Shown piece by piece: positions 16,121 to 25,558 of a DNA stretch of 64,000 nt. The notes below the pieces were generated by a model that saw nothing but the letters and a program-made list of their open reading frames with translations, did not search any database and was not told the origin of the DNA. A program made the translations under genes and the position numbers. The stretch's first letter is position 1, and every line of letters starts with the position of its first letter. Source of the stretch: Asticcacaulis sp. AC460 (GTDB taxonomy: Bacteria; Pseudomonadota; Alphaproteobacteria; Caulobacterales; Caulobacteraceae); the NCBI RefSeq assembly GCF_000495795.1, contig NZ_AWGD01000008.1:186001-250000 (forward strand), given 5' to 3'.

Positions 16121-19036
16121 ATGTTCAAATCCCCTCTTCTCAAGCGCCGCTGGCTGCTGGCCGGCACGGTGCTGACCTCGCTGACGTTCGGTCTCCCGGC
16201 CCTGGCGCAAGACACCCCACCCGCTGATCCTGCTGCTGCACCTGCCGAAGAATCGACCGAAGTCGTCATCACCGGTTCGCGCATCAAGGGCAAGGAATAC
16301 ACCTCGGCTTCGCCGGTGACGGTTGTCACGGCCGAGAAGTCGTCGGCCGCCGGTCTGATCAGTGCTACGGAAATTCTGCAAACGACCTCGGTCGCCAATG
16401 GTTCCGGCCAGGTCAATTCAACCTTTACCGGCTACGTGCTGGATGGTGGCGGTGGTATCAACACCCTGTCGCTGCGTGGTCTCGGCGCTCAGCGGACCCT
16501 GGTCCTGCTGAACGGTCGCCGCATGCCGCCGGCCGGTGTTTCCGGTACGGTTGCCGCCGTTGACCTGAACACCATTCCGGATGCCCTGGTCAACCGCTAT
16601 GAAATCCTGAAGGACGGCGCGTCTTCGATTTACGGTTCGGATGCTGTTGCCGGCGTCGTCAACGTCATCACGCGCAAGAACTTCGAAGGCCTGGAACTGC
16701 AAGGCACGACCCGTTTCAGCGAAGCGGGCGGCGGCGAGAGCTATAATGCTTCCGCCATCTGGGGCAAGTCGCTCGACAAGGGCCACATCCTGGTGTCGGG
16801 CAGCTATTATGAACGCAAGGCCCTGCTGCAGGGCGACCGTCCGGGCCTGGATTGTCCGGAAGACTATATCTTCAACGCGGACGGCAGCCGTGCCGACCTG
16901 GTCACCACCCGTCCGGGCGAGAGCGGCTATAAGTGCTGGGGCTCGACGGTTGGCGGTATCATCATCGACGACACCTACTTCCGCCGTCCGCAGGCTGGTG
17001 CTTCAACCACCATCTACGGTGTACCGAATCCCGGCTGGTTCGGTCCGGTACCCTTCGCCGCGCGGGATATGGACCCGGCTATCGAAGACCGCGTCAGCGT
17101 CATTTCTCCCGTCAAGCGCGTGACGCTGTTTGCCCAGGGCGAATATCGTCCCGACTGGGCAAACGGCGCCGAGCTCTACACCGAACTGATGTATAATCGC
17201 CGTGAGTCCGAGCAGTATGGCGTGCGCTACATCTTCCCCTACTATGATCCGCAATCCCCGCAAAACCCATTTGGCGCTGAGACGCCATGGGGGCAGTTGA
17301 CAGGCGGCTCGTACGTTTACCCGTACTTCCTTACCAAGTCCGACGACGCGCAGGATATCAGTGTCTTCCGCGGCGTATTCGGCGCTCGCGGCGAGTGGGG
17401 CAAGTGGGCTTGGGATGCCTATATTTCGCATGCGGTCAACGACGGGAAGTACACCGGCGACGTCGTGCCAAAAGACACCTTGTTCTACGGTACCGGCCTG
17501 AACGAAGACACCTTCGAATTCATCGGCGTCTGTCCGCCGGGCGCTCCGGCGGGGTGCTTGCCCTTGAACCTGCTGACACCGGCGGCGCTGAACAATGGGG
17601 AACTGACCCAACCGGAGTGGGATTACTTCTTCAAGACGGAAACCGGCCAGACCGACTACACCCAGACCATCGCCGAAGCCACCCTGACGGGCGACCTGTT
17701 CAACCTGCCGGCCGGTCCTGTGGGCGCTGCCTTCGGCGTCAGCTTCCGCCGCGACGAGATCAAGGACGTGCCGGGTGAATATTCGCGTGCGGCCAATGCG
17801 TGGGGCTCGGCCAGCGCCGGCATCACCGAAGGCCAGGACACCCTCTCCGAGGCCTTCTTCGAACTGGATGCCCCTCTCATCGAAGGCAAGCCCTTCTTCG
17901 AGGATCTGGAACTGAACGTGTCGGGCCGTTTCTCGAACTATGACAGTGTCGGCAGTGCCGCCACCTACAAGGTTGGCCTGAACTGGGCCATCAACAATAC
18001 CTTCCGCCTGCGCGGAACGCACGGCACGTCGTTCCGTGCGCCGGCCTTGTACGAAATGTTCCTCAACGAACAGACGGCCTTCCTGGGCCAGCGTTCGGTC
18101 GACCCCTGCATCAACTGGGGTGGTACCGGCGAAGGTGGCCAGCCGGTCAAGAGCCAGACCATTCGCGACAACTGTGCCGCCGACGGCATTCCGGGTGACT
18201 ATGCCGGTGCCGGTTCTTCGGCCCTGATTGTCTATTCCGGCAGCCAGGATCTGGACCCGGAAGAGTCGGAAGCCACGACCTTCGGTCTGGCCTTCACGCC
18301 GCCGAACACCGGCTTCAAGCTGGCGATCGACTACTGGCGTATCAAGGTCGAGAACCAGATCCTCAGCACCGGTCCAGGCGTCGTCGGTGCCTGCTATGGT
18401 CAGGAAACCTTCCCGAACAATGGTTTCTGCGACCTGTTCGAACGTGATGCAACCCACAGCATCCGGGTGGTCGACGCCAGCTATCGTAACATTCCGAGCG
18501 AACTGACCAGCGGTGTCGACTTTACCGCCAGCTACGAAAAGGAATTCAACCTCGGCAAGCTGTCGATCGACCTGGACGCCAGCTTCACGGATCAATCGAC
18601 GACACAACTGTTCCCGGGCGACGTCGAGATCGACTATAACGGCACGGTCGCCGACCCGCAGTGGGTGGGCGATATCCAGTCCCGTTTCGATTACAAGGAC
18701 TGGACCTTTGCTTACACCCTGAATTTCGTGGGTGAGTCGAGCAACCAGGGCTACCGTGATGAAGACGGCGTCGTTGCCTTCAGCTATGCACCGACAGCTT
18801 ACAATATCAACTACACCAAGGACTGGACGACGCACGACCTGACCGTTCGTTACCGCGCCAAGGACTGGACCGTTACCGGCGGTGTCATCAACCTGTTCGA
18901 CGAATACGCTCCGATCCTCAGCGTCGGCGACAATGCCGGTTCTCCGGGCCGTCAGGGCATCTACGCATGGGGCAGCCAGTATACTCAGGGCTATCTGGGC
19001 CGCGAGTTCTACCTGCACGTCTCCAAGACGTTCTAA
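16121..19036 (+). CDS. TonB-dependent outer-membrane receptor
   Basis: 971 residues from the ATG at 16121, with GGAG six bases upstream; the open frame runs further upstream without a good start. A signal peptide ends near PALAQ, then comes an acidic/Pro linker and the TonB-box-like STEVVITGSRI. The plug domain contains TLSLRGLGAQRTLVLLNGRR and SIYGSDAVAGVVNVITRK. The rest is a 22-strand barrel region ending in VSKTF with the terminal Phe used for barrel assembly. It belongs to the broad iron/peptide/saccharide receptor group typical of Caulobacterales. The substrate is unknown; the S9 peptidase upstream hints at peptides. The leader (15878-16120) is AT-rich with no recognised riboswitch. Confidence 0.95.
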   Translation: MFKSPLLKRRWLLAGTVLTSLTFGLPALAQDTPPADPAAAPAEESTEVVITGSRIKGKEYTSASPVTVVTAEKSSAAGLISATEILQTTSVANGSGQVNSTFTGYVLDGGGGINTLSLRGLGAQRTLVLLNGRRMPPAGVSGTVAAVDLNTIPDALVNRYEILKDGASSIYGSDAVAGVVNVITRKNFEGLELQGTTRFSEAGGGESYNASAIWGKSLDKGHILVSGSYYERKALLQGDRPGLDCPEDYIFNADGSRADLVTTRPGESGYKCWGSTVGGIIIDDTYFRRPQAGASTTIYGVPNPGWFGPVPFAARDMDPAIEDRVSVISPVKRVTLFAQGEYRPDWANGAELYTELMYNRRESEQYGVRYIFPYYDPQSPQNPFGAETPWGQLTGGSYVYPYFLTKSDDAQDISVFRGVFGARGEWGKWAWDAYISHAVNDGKYTGDVVPKDTLFYGTGLNEDTFEFIGVCPPGAPAGCLPLNLLTPAALNNGELTQPEWDYFFKTETGQTDYTQTIAEATLTGDLFNLPAGPVGAAFGVSFRRDEIKDVPGEYSRAANAWGSASAGITEGQDTLSEAFFELDAPLIEGKPFFEDLELNVSGRFSNYDSVGSAATYKVGLNWAINNTFRLRGTHGTSFRAPALYEMFLNEQTAFLGQRSVDPCINWGGTGEGGQPVKSQTIRDNCAADGIPGDYAGAGSSALIVYSGSQDLDPEESEATTFGLAFTPPNTGFKLAIDYWRIKVENQILSTGPGVVGACYGQETFPNNGFCDLFERDATHSIRVVDASYRNIPSELTSGVDFTASYEKEFNLGKLSIDLDASFTDQSTTQLFPGDVEIDYNGTVADPQWVGDIQSRFDYKDWTFAYTLNFVGESSNQGYRDEDGVVAFSYAPTAYNINYTKDWTTHDLTVRYRAKDWTVTGGVINLFDEYAPILSVGDNAGSPGRQGIYAWGSQYTQGYLGREFYLHVSKTF

Positions 19037-19059
19037 GCCTGCGGAGACTGAAGATATCG

Positions 19060-19087
19060 GCGGCGAGGGTGACCTCGCCGCTTTTTC
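19060..19087 (+). terminator. Terminator after the TonB receptor gene
   Basis: GCGGCGAGG (19060-19068) pairs with CCTCGCCGC (19073-19081) over a 4-nt loop and is followed by a T-rich run at 19082 onward. It sits 24 bp after the receptor stop codon. Confidence 0.88.
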
Positions 19088-19103
19088 TTTTGCCGCCGCC
19101 AAA

Positions 19104-19136
19104 ACAAAAGGCCCGGAGCATGTGCTCCGGGCCTTT
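19104..19136 (-). terminator. Terminator of phoH
   Basis: GGCCCGGAGC and GCTCCGGGCC form a perfect stem at 19110-19133. Read on the minus strand it is followed by TTTTGTTTT, so it ends phoH transcription; on the plus strand it also has a short T-run and can act as a second stop for the receptor transcript. A hairpin of almost the same sequence ends the ATP synthase operon at 37011-37036. Confidence 0.85.
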
Positions 19137-19157
19137 CCTTGCCAGGCGATTATGCGC

Positions 19158-19940
19158 CTACAAAACGCCAAGCATCTGGGCGACCAGCGGGTGACGGACA
19201 ATGTCCTTGTCCTTCAGGCGGACGACGGCGATGGTTTCGACATTCTCGAACTTGTCGGCGACATCGGCCAGACCGGACAGGCCGTGCATCAGGTCGGACT
19301 GGGCCGGGTCGCCGGTGACCACCATGGTCGAGTTCCAGCCCAGCCGGGTCAGCAGCATCTTGAGCTGCACGTAAGTGCAGTTTTGGGCTTCGTCGATGAC
19401 GACAAAGGCGTTGTTGAGGGTGCGGCCGCGCATATAGCCGACCGGGGCGATTTCGATCAGGCCTTCCTGCATCAGCGCCTTGACGCGCTTCATGCTGAGC
19501 CGGTCGGTAAGGGCGTCGTAGAGGGGGCGCAGGTAAGGCGCCAGCTTGTCTTCCATGTCGCCGGGCAGGAAGCCGATCGACTCGCCGGCTTCGACCGCCG
19601 GGCGTGACAGGACGATGCGGCCGACCTTGCCGGCTTCCAGGGCTTCGACGGCCTTCGCGATGGCGAGATACGTCTTGCCGGTGCCCGCGGGCCCCAGCGC
19701 CATGACCAGGTTCTTTTCGTCCATGGAGGCCAGAAGGGCGGCCTGGCCTTCGGACTTGGGCTTGATGGTTTTTACGTAGGACTGGGAGCGGTCTTCGTTG
19801 GCCGGGCCGCTCATGGGCGACCACGACGATGAGGCGCCGCCATTATGTATGCTCAAGCGGCGCACCTTGGTGTCCGAGGCATATTGCTCGGCATCCAGGG
19901 TTCCTTCACGGAGAAAACGCTTTGCAGATCGCTTGGTCAT
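19158..19940 (-). CDS. phoH: PhoH family ATPase
   Basis: 260 residues, with Walker A GPAGTGKT (83-90), SRPAVEAGESIGFLPGD (112-128) and Walker B VIDEAQN (181-187). This is the P-loop ATPase core of the PhoH family, thought to act in RNA metabolism; many bacteria have two such genes. It lacks the KH-like N-terminal part of the longer YbeZ type and is not next to ybeY, so it is probably the second paralog. A minus-strand terminator-like hairpin lies only about 50 nt upstream of the start (19989-20020), which could attenuate its expression. Confidence 0.88.
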   Translation of the reverse strand: MTKRSAKRFLREGTLDAEQYASDTKVRRLSIHNGGASSSWSPMSGPANEDRSQSYVKTIKPKSEGQAALLASMDEKNLVMALGPAGTGKTYLAIAKAVEALEAGKVGRIVLSRPAVEAGESIGFLPGDMEDKLAPYLRPLYDALTDRLSMKRVKALMQEGLIEIAPVGYMRGRTLNNAFVVIDEAQNCTYVQLKMLLTRLGWNSTMVVTGDPAQSDLMHGLSGLADVADKFENVETIAVVRLKDKDIVRHPLVAQMLGVL

Positions 19941-19988
19941 GGTTGGCTCCTACAAATGGCCGTGCGGTGTGCCGCCGCATCGGGCATG

Positions 19989-20042
19989 AAAAAAGGCGAG
20001 GCCCATAGAGGCTCGCCTTCGGATACGATTGGGGAGGAGAAT
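19989..20042 (-). ncRNA. Candidate short sRNA or phoH leader attenuator
   Basis: On the minus strand, a promoter-like pair (20049-20076) is followed by about 54 nt that end in a perfect intrinsic terminator: AAGGCGAGC / GCCTCGCCTT with a run of six U. The unpaired 5' part contains UCUCCUCCCC (20040-20031), which is complementary to Shine-Dalgarno sequences. Such C/U-rich anti-SD motifs are a known feature of alphaproteobacterial sRNAs. No minus-strand gene lies upstream that would need this terminator. Alternatively it is an attenuator in the phoH leader. Expression is not shown. Confidence 0.45.
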
Positions 20043-20048
20043 TGACGG

Positions 20049-20076
20049 CTTATAGAAGAGCCGCCGTCGCCGGCAA
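20049..20076 (-). promoter_or_regulatory. Putative housekeeping-sigma promoter for the sRNA/phoH
   Basis: Minus strand: TTGCCG (20076-20071), a 16-nt spacer, and TATAAG (20054-20049). The spacing and both hexamers fit a housekeeping-sigma promoter. The predicted start point is near 20042. Confidence 0.45.
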
Positions 20077-20287
20077 GGGGCGGTGGGGAGACAGCAATTG
20101 GTATGTACGCAACCCTTATTGCCACTTTTACCTCTAAGGTCTGAACCTTAATACGGTGCCGGACAGTGAGGAATGTGATTCCCTCGACCTGACGGTATCA
20201 GATTCTCGCAATTGTCTTACTGACTTCTTAAAAAAGCTGTGTGGTTCATCTCGCACTCGCGTAATAAACGAAATAGGGAGACCCGAC

Positions 20288-20818
20288 ATGACGGTTTATC
20301 GGCTGGGGGATGTGGCGCCCGTCTTGCCAGAAAGTGGCCGGTACTGGATCGCGCCATCGGCGGAAGTGATGGGCGACGTGCGTCTGGGCGAAGATGCAAG
20401 CATATGGTTTCATTCGATACTTCGTGCCGATAATGAACCTATGATCATCGGGGCGCGGAGCAATATCCAGGACGGCAGCGTGCTGCATTCGGATCCCGGG
20501 TCGCCGCTGACCGTGGGGGAGGGTGTCACGGTCGGTCACAAGGTTGTGTTGCACGGCTGTACCGTCGGCGACAATTCGTTGGTCGGAATCGGGGCGATTG
20601 TGCTGAACCGGGCGGTGATCGGACGTGACAGTCTGGTCGGCGCGGGCAGCCTGGTGCCGGAAGGCAAGGTGTATCCGGATGGTGTGCTGCTGCTGGGCTC
20701 GCCGGTGCGGGTGGTGCGTGAACTGACGCCCGAGCAGATCGCCGGCCTGCGGCGGTCGGCGGACCACTATGTCGCGAACGCGGCCCGTTTCCTGCGCGAT
20801 TTGGCCGCAGTCCCTTGA
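20288..20818 (+). CDS. Gamma-carbonic anhydrase family protein
   Basis: 176 residues from the ATG at 20288 (AGGGAGA upstream). It shows the left-handed beta-helix hexapeptide pattern of YrdA/PaaY-type proteins. The zinc-binding histidines are in place: DGSVLHSD and VGHKVVLHGC. Members form trimers; some hydrate CO2, others have no proven activity. It is preceded by a 347-bp gap from phoH that holds the sRNA candidate. Next comes a zinc-ribbon protein after 51 bp. Confidence 0.88.
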   Translation: MTVYRLGDVAPVLPESGRYWIAPSAEVMGDVRLGEDASIWFHSILRADNEPMIIGARSNIQDGSVLHSDPGSPLTVGEGVTVGHKVVLHGCTVGDNSLVGIGAIVLNRAVIGRDSLVGAGSLVPEGKVYPDGVLLLGSPVRVVRELTPEQIAGLRRSADHYVANAARFLRDLAAVP

Positions 20819-20869
20819 TTTTGTTTCTGGGCTTCCGATGTCGATAGGACAACAGCCAGAGGAGCCCAC

Positions 20870-21235
20870 ATGCCTGCCGATATCTCAACCATGTCCTGTC
20901 CCGTGTGCCAGGGCAGCTTTCGCGAAGTCCTGCGCGAAGGCATCCTGATTGATGTGTGCACGCAATGCCGCGGCGTGTGGCTGGATCGTGGTGAGCTTGA
21001 GAAGCTGCTGTCGCTGGCTCGTGCCGATGACGATGCGCCGCCGCCGCAACAGCCGACCTATGCGCCTCCGCCGCAGCAGACCTATCAGCAGCCTCCCCAG
21101 CCGCAGTATCGCCAGCCGGAACGTCAGTACCGCCACGACGATGATGACGACGATGACAAACGCAAGCACTACGGGCAACACGGCCAGTACAAGAAGAAAA
21201 AGAAGGGCTTCGATATCTTCGAGTTCGGGGATTAA
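20870..21235 (+). CDS. Zinc-ribbon (zf-TFIIB) protein
   Basis: 121 residues. The N-terminal 45 residues hold a TFIIB-type zinc ribbon: CPVC at about 10-13 and [18 protein letters not shown] at about 31-48, the usual bacterial form. The rest is a Pro/Gln/Tyr-rich low-complexity linker, an Asp run (seven Asp), a basic KKKKK stretch and a short FDIFEFGD end. Function unknown; likely cytoplasmic. The stop codon overlaps the rnhA stop region on the other strand by 4 bp. Confidence 0.82.
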   Translation: MPADISTMSCPVCQGSFREVLREGILIDVCTQCRGVWLDRGELEKLLSLARADDDAPPPQQPTYAPPPQQTYQQPPQPQYRQPERQYRHDDDDDDDKRKHYGQHGQYKKKKKGFDIFEFGD

Positions 21236-21687
21236 CTGGCGGCGGCGCGCGCTTCGGTGATGCCCTTGTTGGCCAACTGATCCGCGCGTTCGTTCATCTC
21301 GTGGCCGGCATGGCCCTTGACCCAGTGCCACTTGATCTTGTGGCGTTTGGTGGCCGTGTCCAGGCGGATCCACAGGTCGTCATTCTTGACCGGCTTGTTG
21401 TCCGCCGTCTTCCATCCGCGCTTCTTCCAGGCGAAGATCCACTCCTTGATGCCCTTCAGCACATACTGGCTGTCGGCATGAAGCTCGACCTCGCACGGCT
21501 TTTTCAGCGCCTCCAGGGCCTGGATGACGGCCATCATTTCCATGCGATTGTTGGTCGTCTCCGGCTCATAGCCGTACAGCTCCTTCTCGTGCTCGCCCGA
21601 GATCAGGATGGCGCCCCAGCCGCCGCGGCCGGGATTACCTTTGCACGCGCCGTCGGTGTAGATGGTGACTTTGGGAAGTTCGGACAT
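21232..21687 (-). CDS. rnhA: Ribonuclease HI
   Basis: 151 residues, normal length. Degrades the RNA strand of RNA-DNA hybrids. Catalytic residues lie in [16 protein letters not shown] (Asp12 region), the Glu in [13 protein letters not shown], the Asp in [12 protein letters not shown] and the C-terminal NERADQLAN. The cell also carries rnhB at 51261-51875. It is followed on the same strand upstream by ispH, 42 bp apart. Confidence 0.97.
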   Translation of the reverse strand: MSELPKVTIYTDGACKGNPGRGGWGAILISGEHEKELYGYEPETTNNRMEMMAVIQALEALKKPCEVELHADSQYVLKGIKEWIFAWKKRGWKTADNKPVKNDDLWIRLDTATKRHKIKWHWVKGHAGHEMNERADQLANKGITEARAAAS

Positions 21688-21729
21688 GGCTCAGGCTTAT
21701 ACGGGAGTCGCGTGGCGGCGCAATGACGC

Positions 21730-22671
21730 TCAGGCTTCCGTCAACACCCGCGGCAGTTTGAACGTCACGGTTTCGCGCACGCCCGACGATTCGATCACGT
21801 TGGTGTCGAAACGGGCGCGAATGGCGTCGATCAGGTCGCTGATCAGGTTCTCCGGCGCCGAAGCCCCTGCCGACACGCCCACCGAGGTCACACCGTCGAA
21901 CCAGGTCCAGTCGACATGCGAGGCATCATCGATCAGGTAGGCCGCCGGCGTCCCGGCCTTCAGCGCCACCTCGACCAGGCGTTGGGAGTTGGACGACTTG
22001 GCCGAGCCGATAATCAGCATCAGGCCGCAATCGGCCGCCACCGCCTTGACCGCCTCCTGGCGGTTGGTTGTGGCATAACATATGTCTTCCTTGTGCGGCA
22101 CCCTGATCGACGGAAAGCGGTCGCGAAGGGCGGCGACGATATCGGCCGTGTCGTCGACCGACAGGGTGGTCTGGGTGACGAAGGCGACATTGTCGGGATT
22201 TTGCGGCTGATAGGCCTGCGCGTCGTCGACCGTCTCGATCAGGGTTACGGCGCCGGCCGGAAGCTGGCCCATGGTGCCGATGACTTCCGGGTGGCCGGCG
22301 TGGCCGATCAGCAGGATTTCGCGGCCTTCGCTGTGCTGGCGTTCGGCCTCGACATGGACCTTGGAGACCAGTGGGCATGTGGCATCGAGGAAGAACATCT
22401 GGCGCGATTTCGCCTCGGCCGGCACCGACTTGGGGACGCCGTGGGCTGAAAACACCACCGGCCGGTCGGGCGGGCACTGGTCCAATTCCTTGACGAAGAC
22501 CGCGCCCATGGCCTTCAGGCGGTCGACCACGTGCTTGTTGTGGACGATCTCATGGCGGACATAGACGGGCGCGCCGTACAGCTCCAGGGCACGTTCGACG
22601 ATCTGGATGGCGCGGTCGACGCCGGCGCAGAAGCCGCGCGGCGTGGCGAGATGGACGGTGAGGGCGGTCAT
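21730..22671 (-). CDS. ispH: 4-hydroxy-3-methylbut-2-enyl diphosphate reductase IspH
   Basis: Last step of the MEP isoprenoid pathway, giving IPP and DMAPP. I use the ATG at 22671 (313 residues, matching the family); the frame extends 40 codons further upstream but that part has no family match. The three [4Fe-4S] cysteines are in [23 protein letters not shown] and [11 protein letters not shown]. The motif SAHGVP and the C-terminal [11 protein letters not shown] are also present. A GAGGG lies close before the ATG. Confidence 0.95.
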   Translation of the reverse strand: MTALTVHLATPRGFCAGVDRAIQIVERALELYGAPVYVRHEIVHNKHVVDRLKAMGAVFVKELDQCPPDRPVVFSAHGVPKSVPAEAKSRQMFFLDATCPLVSKVHVEAERQHSEGREILLIGHAGHPEVIGTMGQLPAGAVTLIETVDDAQAYQPQNPDNVAFVTQTTLSVDDTADIVAALRDRFPSIRVPHKEDICYATTNRQEAVKAVAADCGLMLIIGSAKSSNSQRLVEVALKAGTPAAYLIDDASHVDWTWFDGVTSVGVSAGASAPENLISDLIDAIRARFDTNVIESSGVRETVTFKLPRVLTEA

Positions 22672-22864
22672 GCCCTCTACATAGGCGGTTTCTTTGGACT
22701 TTTCCAGAGAGAGAAGCCGTGCCCCTCTTGTCACAGGTGACGGGGTTGCGCCGTGATTTCGCCGCAACTGCCCGATAAACCGCTTTGACAAGCGTTCGTC
22801 TTACGCTACCAAGGCGGTCAAGGGGCTGACAGGCCTCATTGTTTATACAGGATTCTCGAAGCCC

Positions 22865-23524
22865 ATGTTCCTTCGCGCGCGTCATCTTATCGCAGGCGTC
22901 TGCCTGGGGGTCATGGTCAATGCCGGCGCCTTTGCCGTCCAGGCTCAGCAGCAGCGCGGCCGCGGTGAAGAGACGGGCGAGGACCAGGCCAAGAAGGAAG
23001 ACGAGTGGGGCGACCGCAACCTGCGTCTGAAGGCCGTCAAGGCCGAAGGCCCGTGCCCCTTCGTCAAGGTGCTGTATGACGCCGCCCGTTATCACGAGTT
23101 CAAGGACAACCGCGAAGCCACCTCGGCCGCCATGTGGACGGGCGAGATCAACGGCGTGTCGTCCGATTGCGCCTACAAGGGCGAGGATCCCATCGAAGTC
23201 GGCATGACCATCGGCTTCTCGCTGGGCCGCGGTCCCATGGCCGATGGCGAAACCAAGGTCTACCGCTACTGGGTGGCGGTGACCGAGAAGGATACTACCG
23301 TCCTGGCCAAGCAGTACTTCGACCTGCCCGTGACCTTCCGTCCGGGCGAACAGAAGGTCGATATCAGCGTGCCGATCGAAGACATTGTCATTCCGCGCGC
23401 CGATATCACCGTGTCGGGTTCGAACTTCGAAGTCCTGGTCGGCTTCGATGTCACGCCGCAGATGGTTGCCTTCAACCGTGACGGCAAGCATTTCCGATAC
23501 ACGAGCGCTGTAGAGCAGAAATAA
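22865..23524 (+). CDS. Secreted conserved hypothetical protein
   Basis: 219 residues with a signal peptide ending near AVQAQ (about 28), followed by a charged stretch and a compact domain with two cysteines in EGPCPFVKVLYDAAR and SSDCAYKG. The domain has strand-rich segments such as VYRYWVAVTEKDT and FDLPVTFRPGEQKVDISVPI. I do not recognise a named family; similar Caulobacterales proteins are usually annotated only by their signal sequence. It precedes argS by 73 bp on the same strand. Confidence 0.75.
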   Translation: MFLRARHLIAGVCLGVMVNAGAFAVQAQQQRGRGEETGEDQAKKEDEWGDRNLRLKAVKAEGPCPFVKVLYDAARYHEFKDNREATSAAMWTGEINGVSSDCAYKGEDPIEVGMTIGFSLGRGPMADGETKVYRYWVAVTEKDTTVLAKQYFDLPVTFRPGEQKVDISVPIEDIVIPRADITVSGSNFEVLVGFDVTPQMVAFNRDGKHFRYTSAVEQK

Positions 23525-23597
23525 CCGACGCCAAAACAGAGATTGTCAGGGCGTATAGCGCCCTGTATCAGGGCCGCTCAGTTGCGAGAACGGACCC

Positions 23598-25424
23598 ATG
23601 GCCGAAGATTTTATCCCCTCCACCGACTTCCGGAGCCAGTTGACGGCGACCGCCGGCGATGCTTTTGCGGCCGAAGGTTTCGACCCCGTCGCTGGCCGCG
23701 TGCAACCGTCCGACCGCCCCGATCTGGCCGATTTTCAGTGCAACGGCGCCCTGGCCGTGGCGAAGGCGGCCAAGGCCAATCCGCGCGAGGTCGCGACCCG
23801 CATCCAGTCGCGGCTGAGCGATGACGCGCGGCTGCAGAGCCTGGAGATCGCCGGGCCGGGCTTCCTGAACTTCAAGCTGAACGACGCGACTTTGAGTGCG
23901 CGGGTGAACGTCCTTGCCGCCGATGAACGGCTGGGCGCGCCGAAGGTGGCAGCCAGGCGTAAGGTGATTATCGACTTCGGCGGTCCGAACGTCGCCAAGG
24001 AAATGCATATCGGCCACCTGCGCACCGCCGTCATCGGTGAGAGCCTGAAGCGGATCATGCGGTTCCTGGGTGACGAGGTTGTAGGCGATGCCCATTTCGG
24101 CGACTGGGGCCTGCAGATGGGCCAGTTGATCGTCGGCGTGTCGGAGGAGTTGCCGGAGCTGCCCTATTTCGATGAGGCGCTTTCTGGGCCTTATCCGGCG
24201 GAGTCGCCGGTGACCCTGGCAGACCTGGGCCGCATCTATCCGAAGACCAGCAAGCGCATCAAGGATAAGGATATCGAGTTTCTGAACGCCGCCCGTAAGG
24301 CGACGCGGGAGCTTCAGCAGGGCCGGCCGGGCTATCGCGCCCTGTGGCAGCATTTCGTCGTGGTCAGCCGTGAAGCCTTGAAGCGCGACTACGCCCTGCT
24401 GGGCGTCGAGTTCGATCTGTGGAACGGCGAGTCCGATGCCGACCCTTATGTCGAGCCGATGATCGCCGACCTGGAAGCCAAGGGGCTGCTGGTCGATGAC
24501 CAGGGCGCCCGCGTGGTCCATGTCGCGCGGCCGGGCGAGACCCAGAAGAAGAAGCTGGACGACGGTTCGATCGTCGAGGTGGCCGATCCGCCGCCTTTGC
24601 TGGTTGTGTCGTCGGAAGGCTCGGCCATGTATGGCACGACCGACGTGGCGACTGTGCTGCAACGCAAGACCGAACAGCAGCCGGACCTGTCTCTGTATGT
24701 CGTCGACAAACGTCAGGCCAACCACTTCGAGCAGGTCTTCCGGACGGCTTACCTGGCTGGTTACGCTGTTGAAGGGCAGTTGGAACACGCGGCCAACGGC
24801 ACGGTCAACGGCCCGGATGGCACGCCGTTCAAGACCCGCGATGGTGGGACATTGAAGCTGCACGAACTGGTGTCGGAAGCGGTCGAGAAGGCCGTTGCGC
24901 GTCTGCATGAGCAGAACCTGGGTGAGAACCTGTCTGAGGCCGAGTTCAACGAAACGGCGCACAAGGTGGCCGTGGCGGCGTTGAAATTCGCCGAGCTCTC
25001 CAATCACCGGCTGACCAACTACATCTTCGACCTCGACCGGTTCATGACGTTCGAGGGCAAGACCGGGCCATACCTGCTGTATCAAGCAGTGCGGATGAAA
25101 TCGATCTTGCGCAAGGCAGGTGAGCAAGGTTTGGTTCCGGGCGCGATTGTGGTCGGCGAACAGGCCGAGCGCGAGGTGGTGTTGCTGCTGGACGGGTTTG
25201 ATGGCGCCTTGCGCGAGACCTATGTGAAACGCGCGCCGAACATCCTGGCGGATCATGTCTATCGGCTGGCCCAGGCGTTTTCGAAGTTCTATGCCGCCTG
25301 TCCGGTGCTGATCGGCGACGACGAGGCGGTGAAGATTTCGCGCCTGGGTCTGGTTCAGGTGGTGTTGAAGCAACTGGAACTCGGGCTGGACCTGATGGGC
25401 CTGAGCGCGCCAGACCAGATGTAG
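23598..25424 (+). CDS. argS: Arginyl-tRNA synthetase
   Basis: 608 residues, class I. The N-terminal Arg_N domain (about 10-90) is followed by the catalytic core with the HIGH motif as [17 protein letters not shown] (about 136-152). The family-typical [24 protein letters not shown] lies before the anticodon-binding DALR domain, which ends in [21 protein letters not shown]. As in most ArgRS no strict KMSKS is present. A GC-rich hairpin starts at the stop codon. Confidence 0.97.
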   Translation: MAEDFIPSTDFRSQLTATAGDAFAAEGFDPVAGRVQPSDRPDLADFQCNGALAVAKAAKANPREVATRIQSRLSDDARLQSLEIAGPGFLNFKLNDATLSARVNVLAADERLGAPKVAARRKVIIDFGGPNVAKEMHIGHLRTAVIGESLKRIMRFLGDEVVGDAHFGDWGLQMGQLIVGVSEELPELPYFDEALSGPYPAESPVTLADLGRIYPKTSKRIKDKDIEFLNAARKATRELQQGRPGYRALWQHFVVVSREALKRDYALLGVEFDLWNGESDADPYVEPMIADLEAKGLLVDDQGARVVHVARPGETQKKKLDDGSIVEVADPPPLLVVSSEGSAMYGTTDVATVLQRKTEQQPDLSLYVVDKRQANHFEQVFRTAYLAGYAVEGQLEHAANGTVNGPDGTPFKTRDGGTLKLHELVSEAVEKAVARLHEQNLGENLSEAEFNETAHKVAVAALKFAELSNHRLTNYIFDLDRFMTFEGKTGPYLLYQAVRMKSILRKAGEQGLVPGAIVVGEQAEREVVLLLDGFDGALRETYVKRAPNILADHVYRLAQAFSKFYAACPVLIGDDEAVKISRLGLVQVVLKQLELGLDLMGLSAPDQM

Positions 25425-25443
25425 CAGGGGGCAAGCCCCCTGC
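25424..25443 (+). terminator. GC-rich hairpin after argS
   Basis: GCAGGGGGC and GCCCCCTGC form a perfect 9-bp stem with a 2-nt loop, directly after the argS stop. No T-run follows, so it may only partly terminate transcription or protect the 3' end. Confidence 0.5.
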
Positions 25444-25558
25444 ACCCGGACTCGTGACAGCGCCGATCGGTGCGGAACTCACGCCTGGGTGCTGAATCCT
25501 GCTGACAAACTGCCGGACTTGGGTTTTAGTGTTACCCAAGCGTTAATGGGGCGTCAGA

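Noticed and set aside
17003-19201. 732-codon open frame on the minus strand opposite the TonB receptor gene
   Set aside because: It is an antisense frame of a clear receptor gene in GC-rich DNA; no motif of a real protein was seen in it.
20042-20140. Short TTG-started plus-strand frame after GGGGAGGAG (31 codons)
   Set aside because: The strand and site coincide with the minus-strand promoter candidate and the peptide has no features, so chance is more likely.
22672-22791. N-terminal extension of ispH to 22791
   Set aside because: The extra 40 residues have no IspH similarity; the family normally starts at the ATG at 22671.
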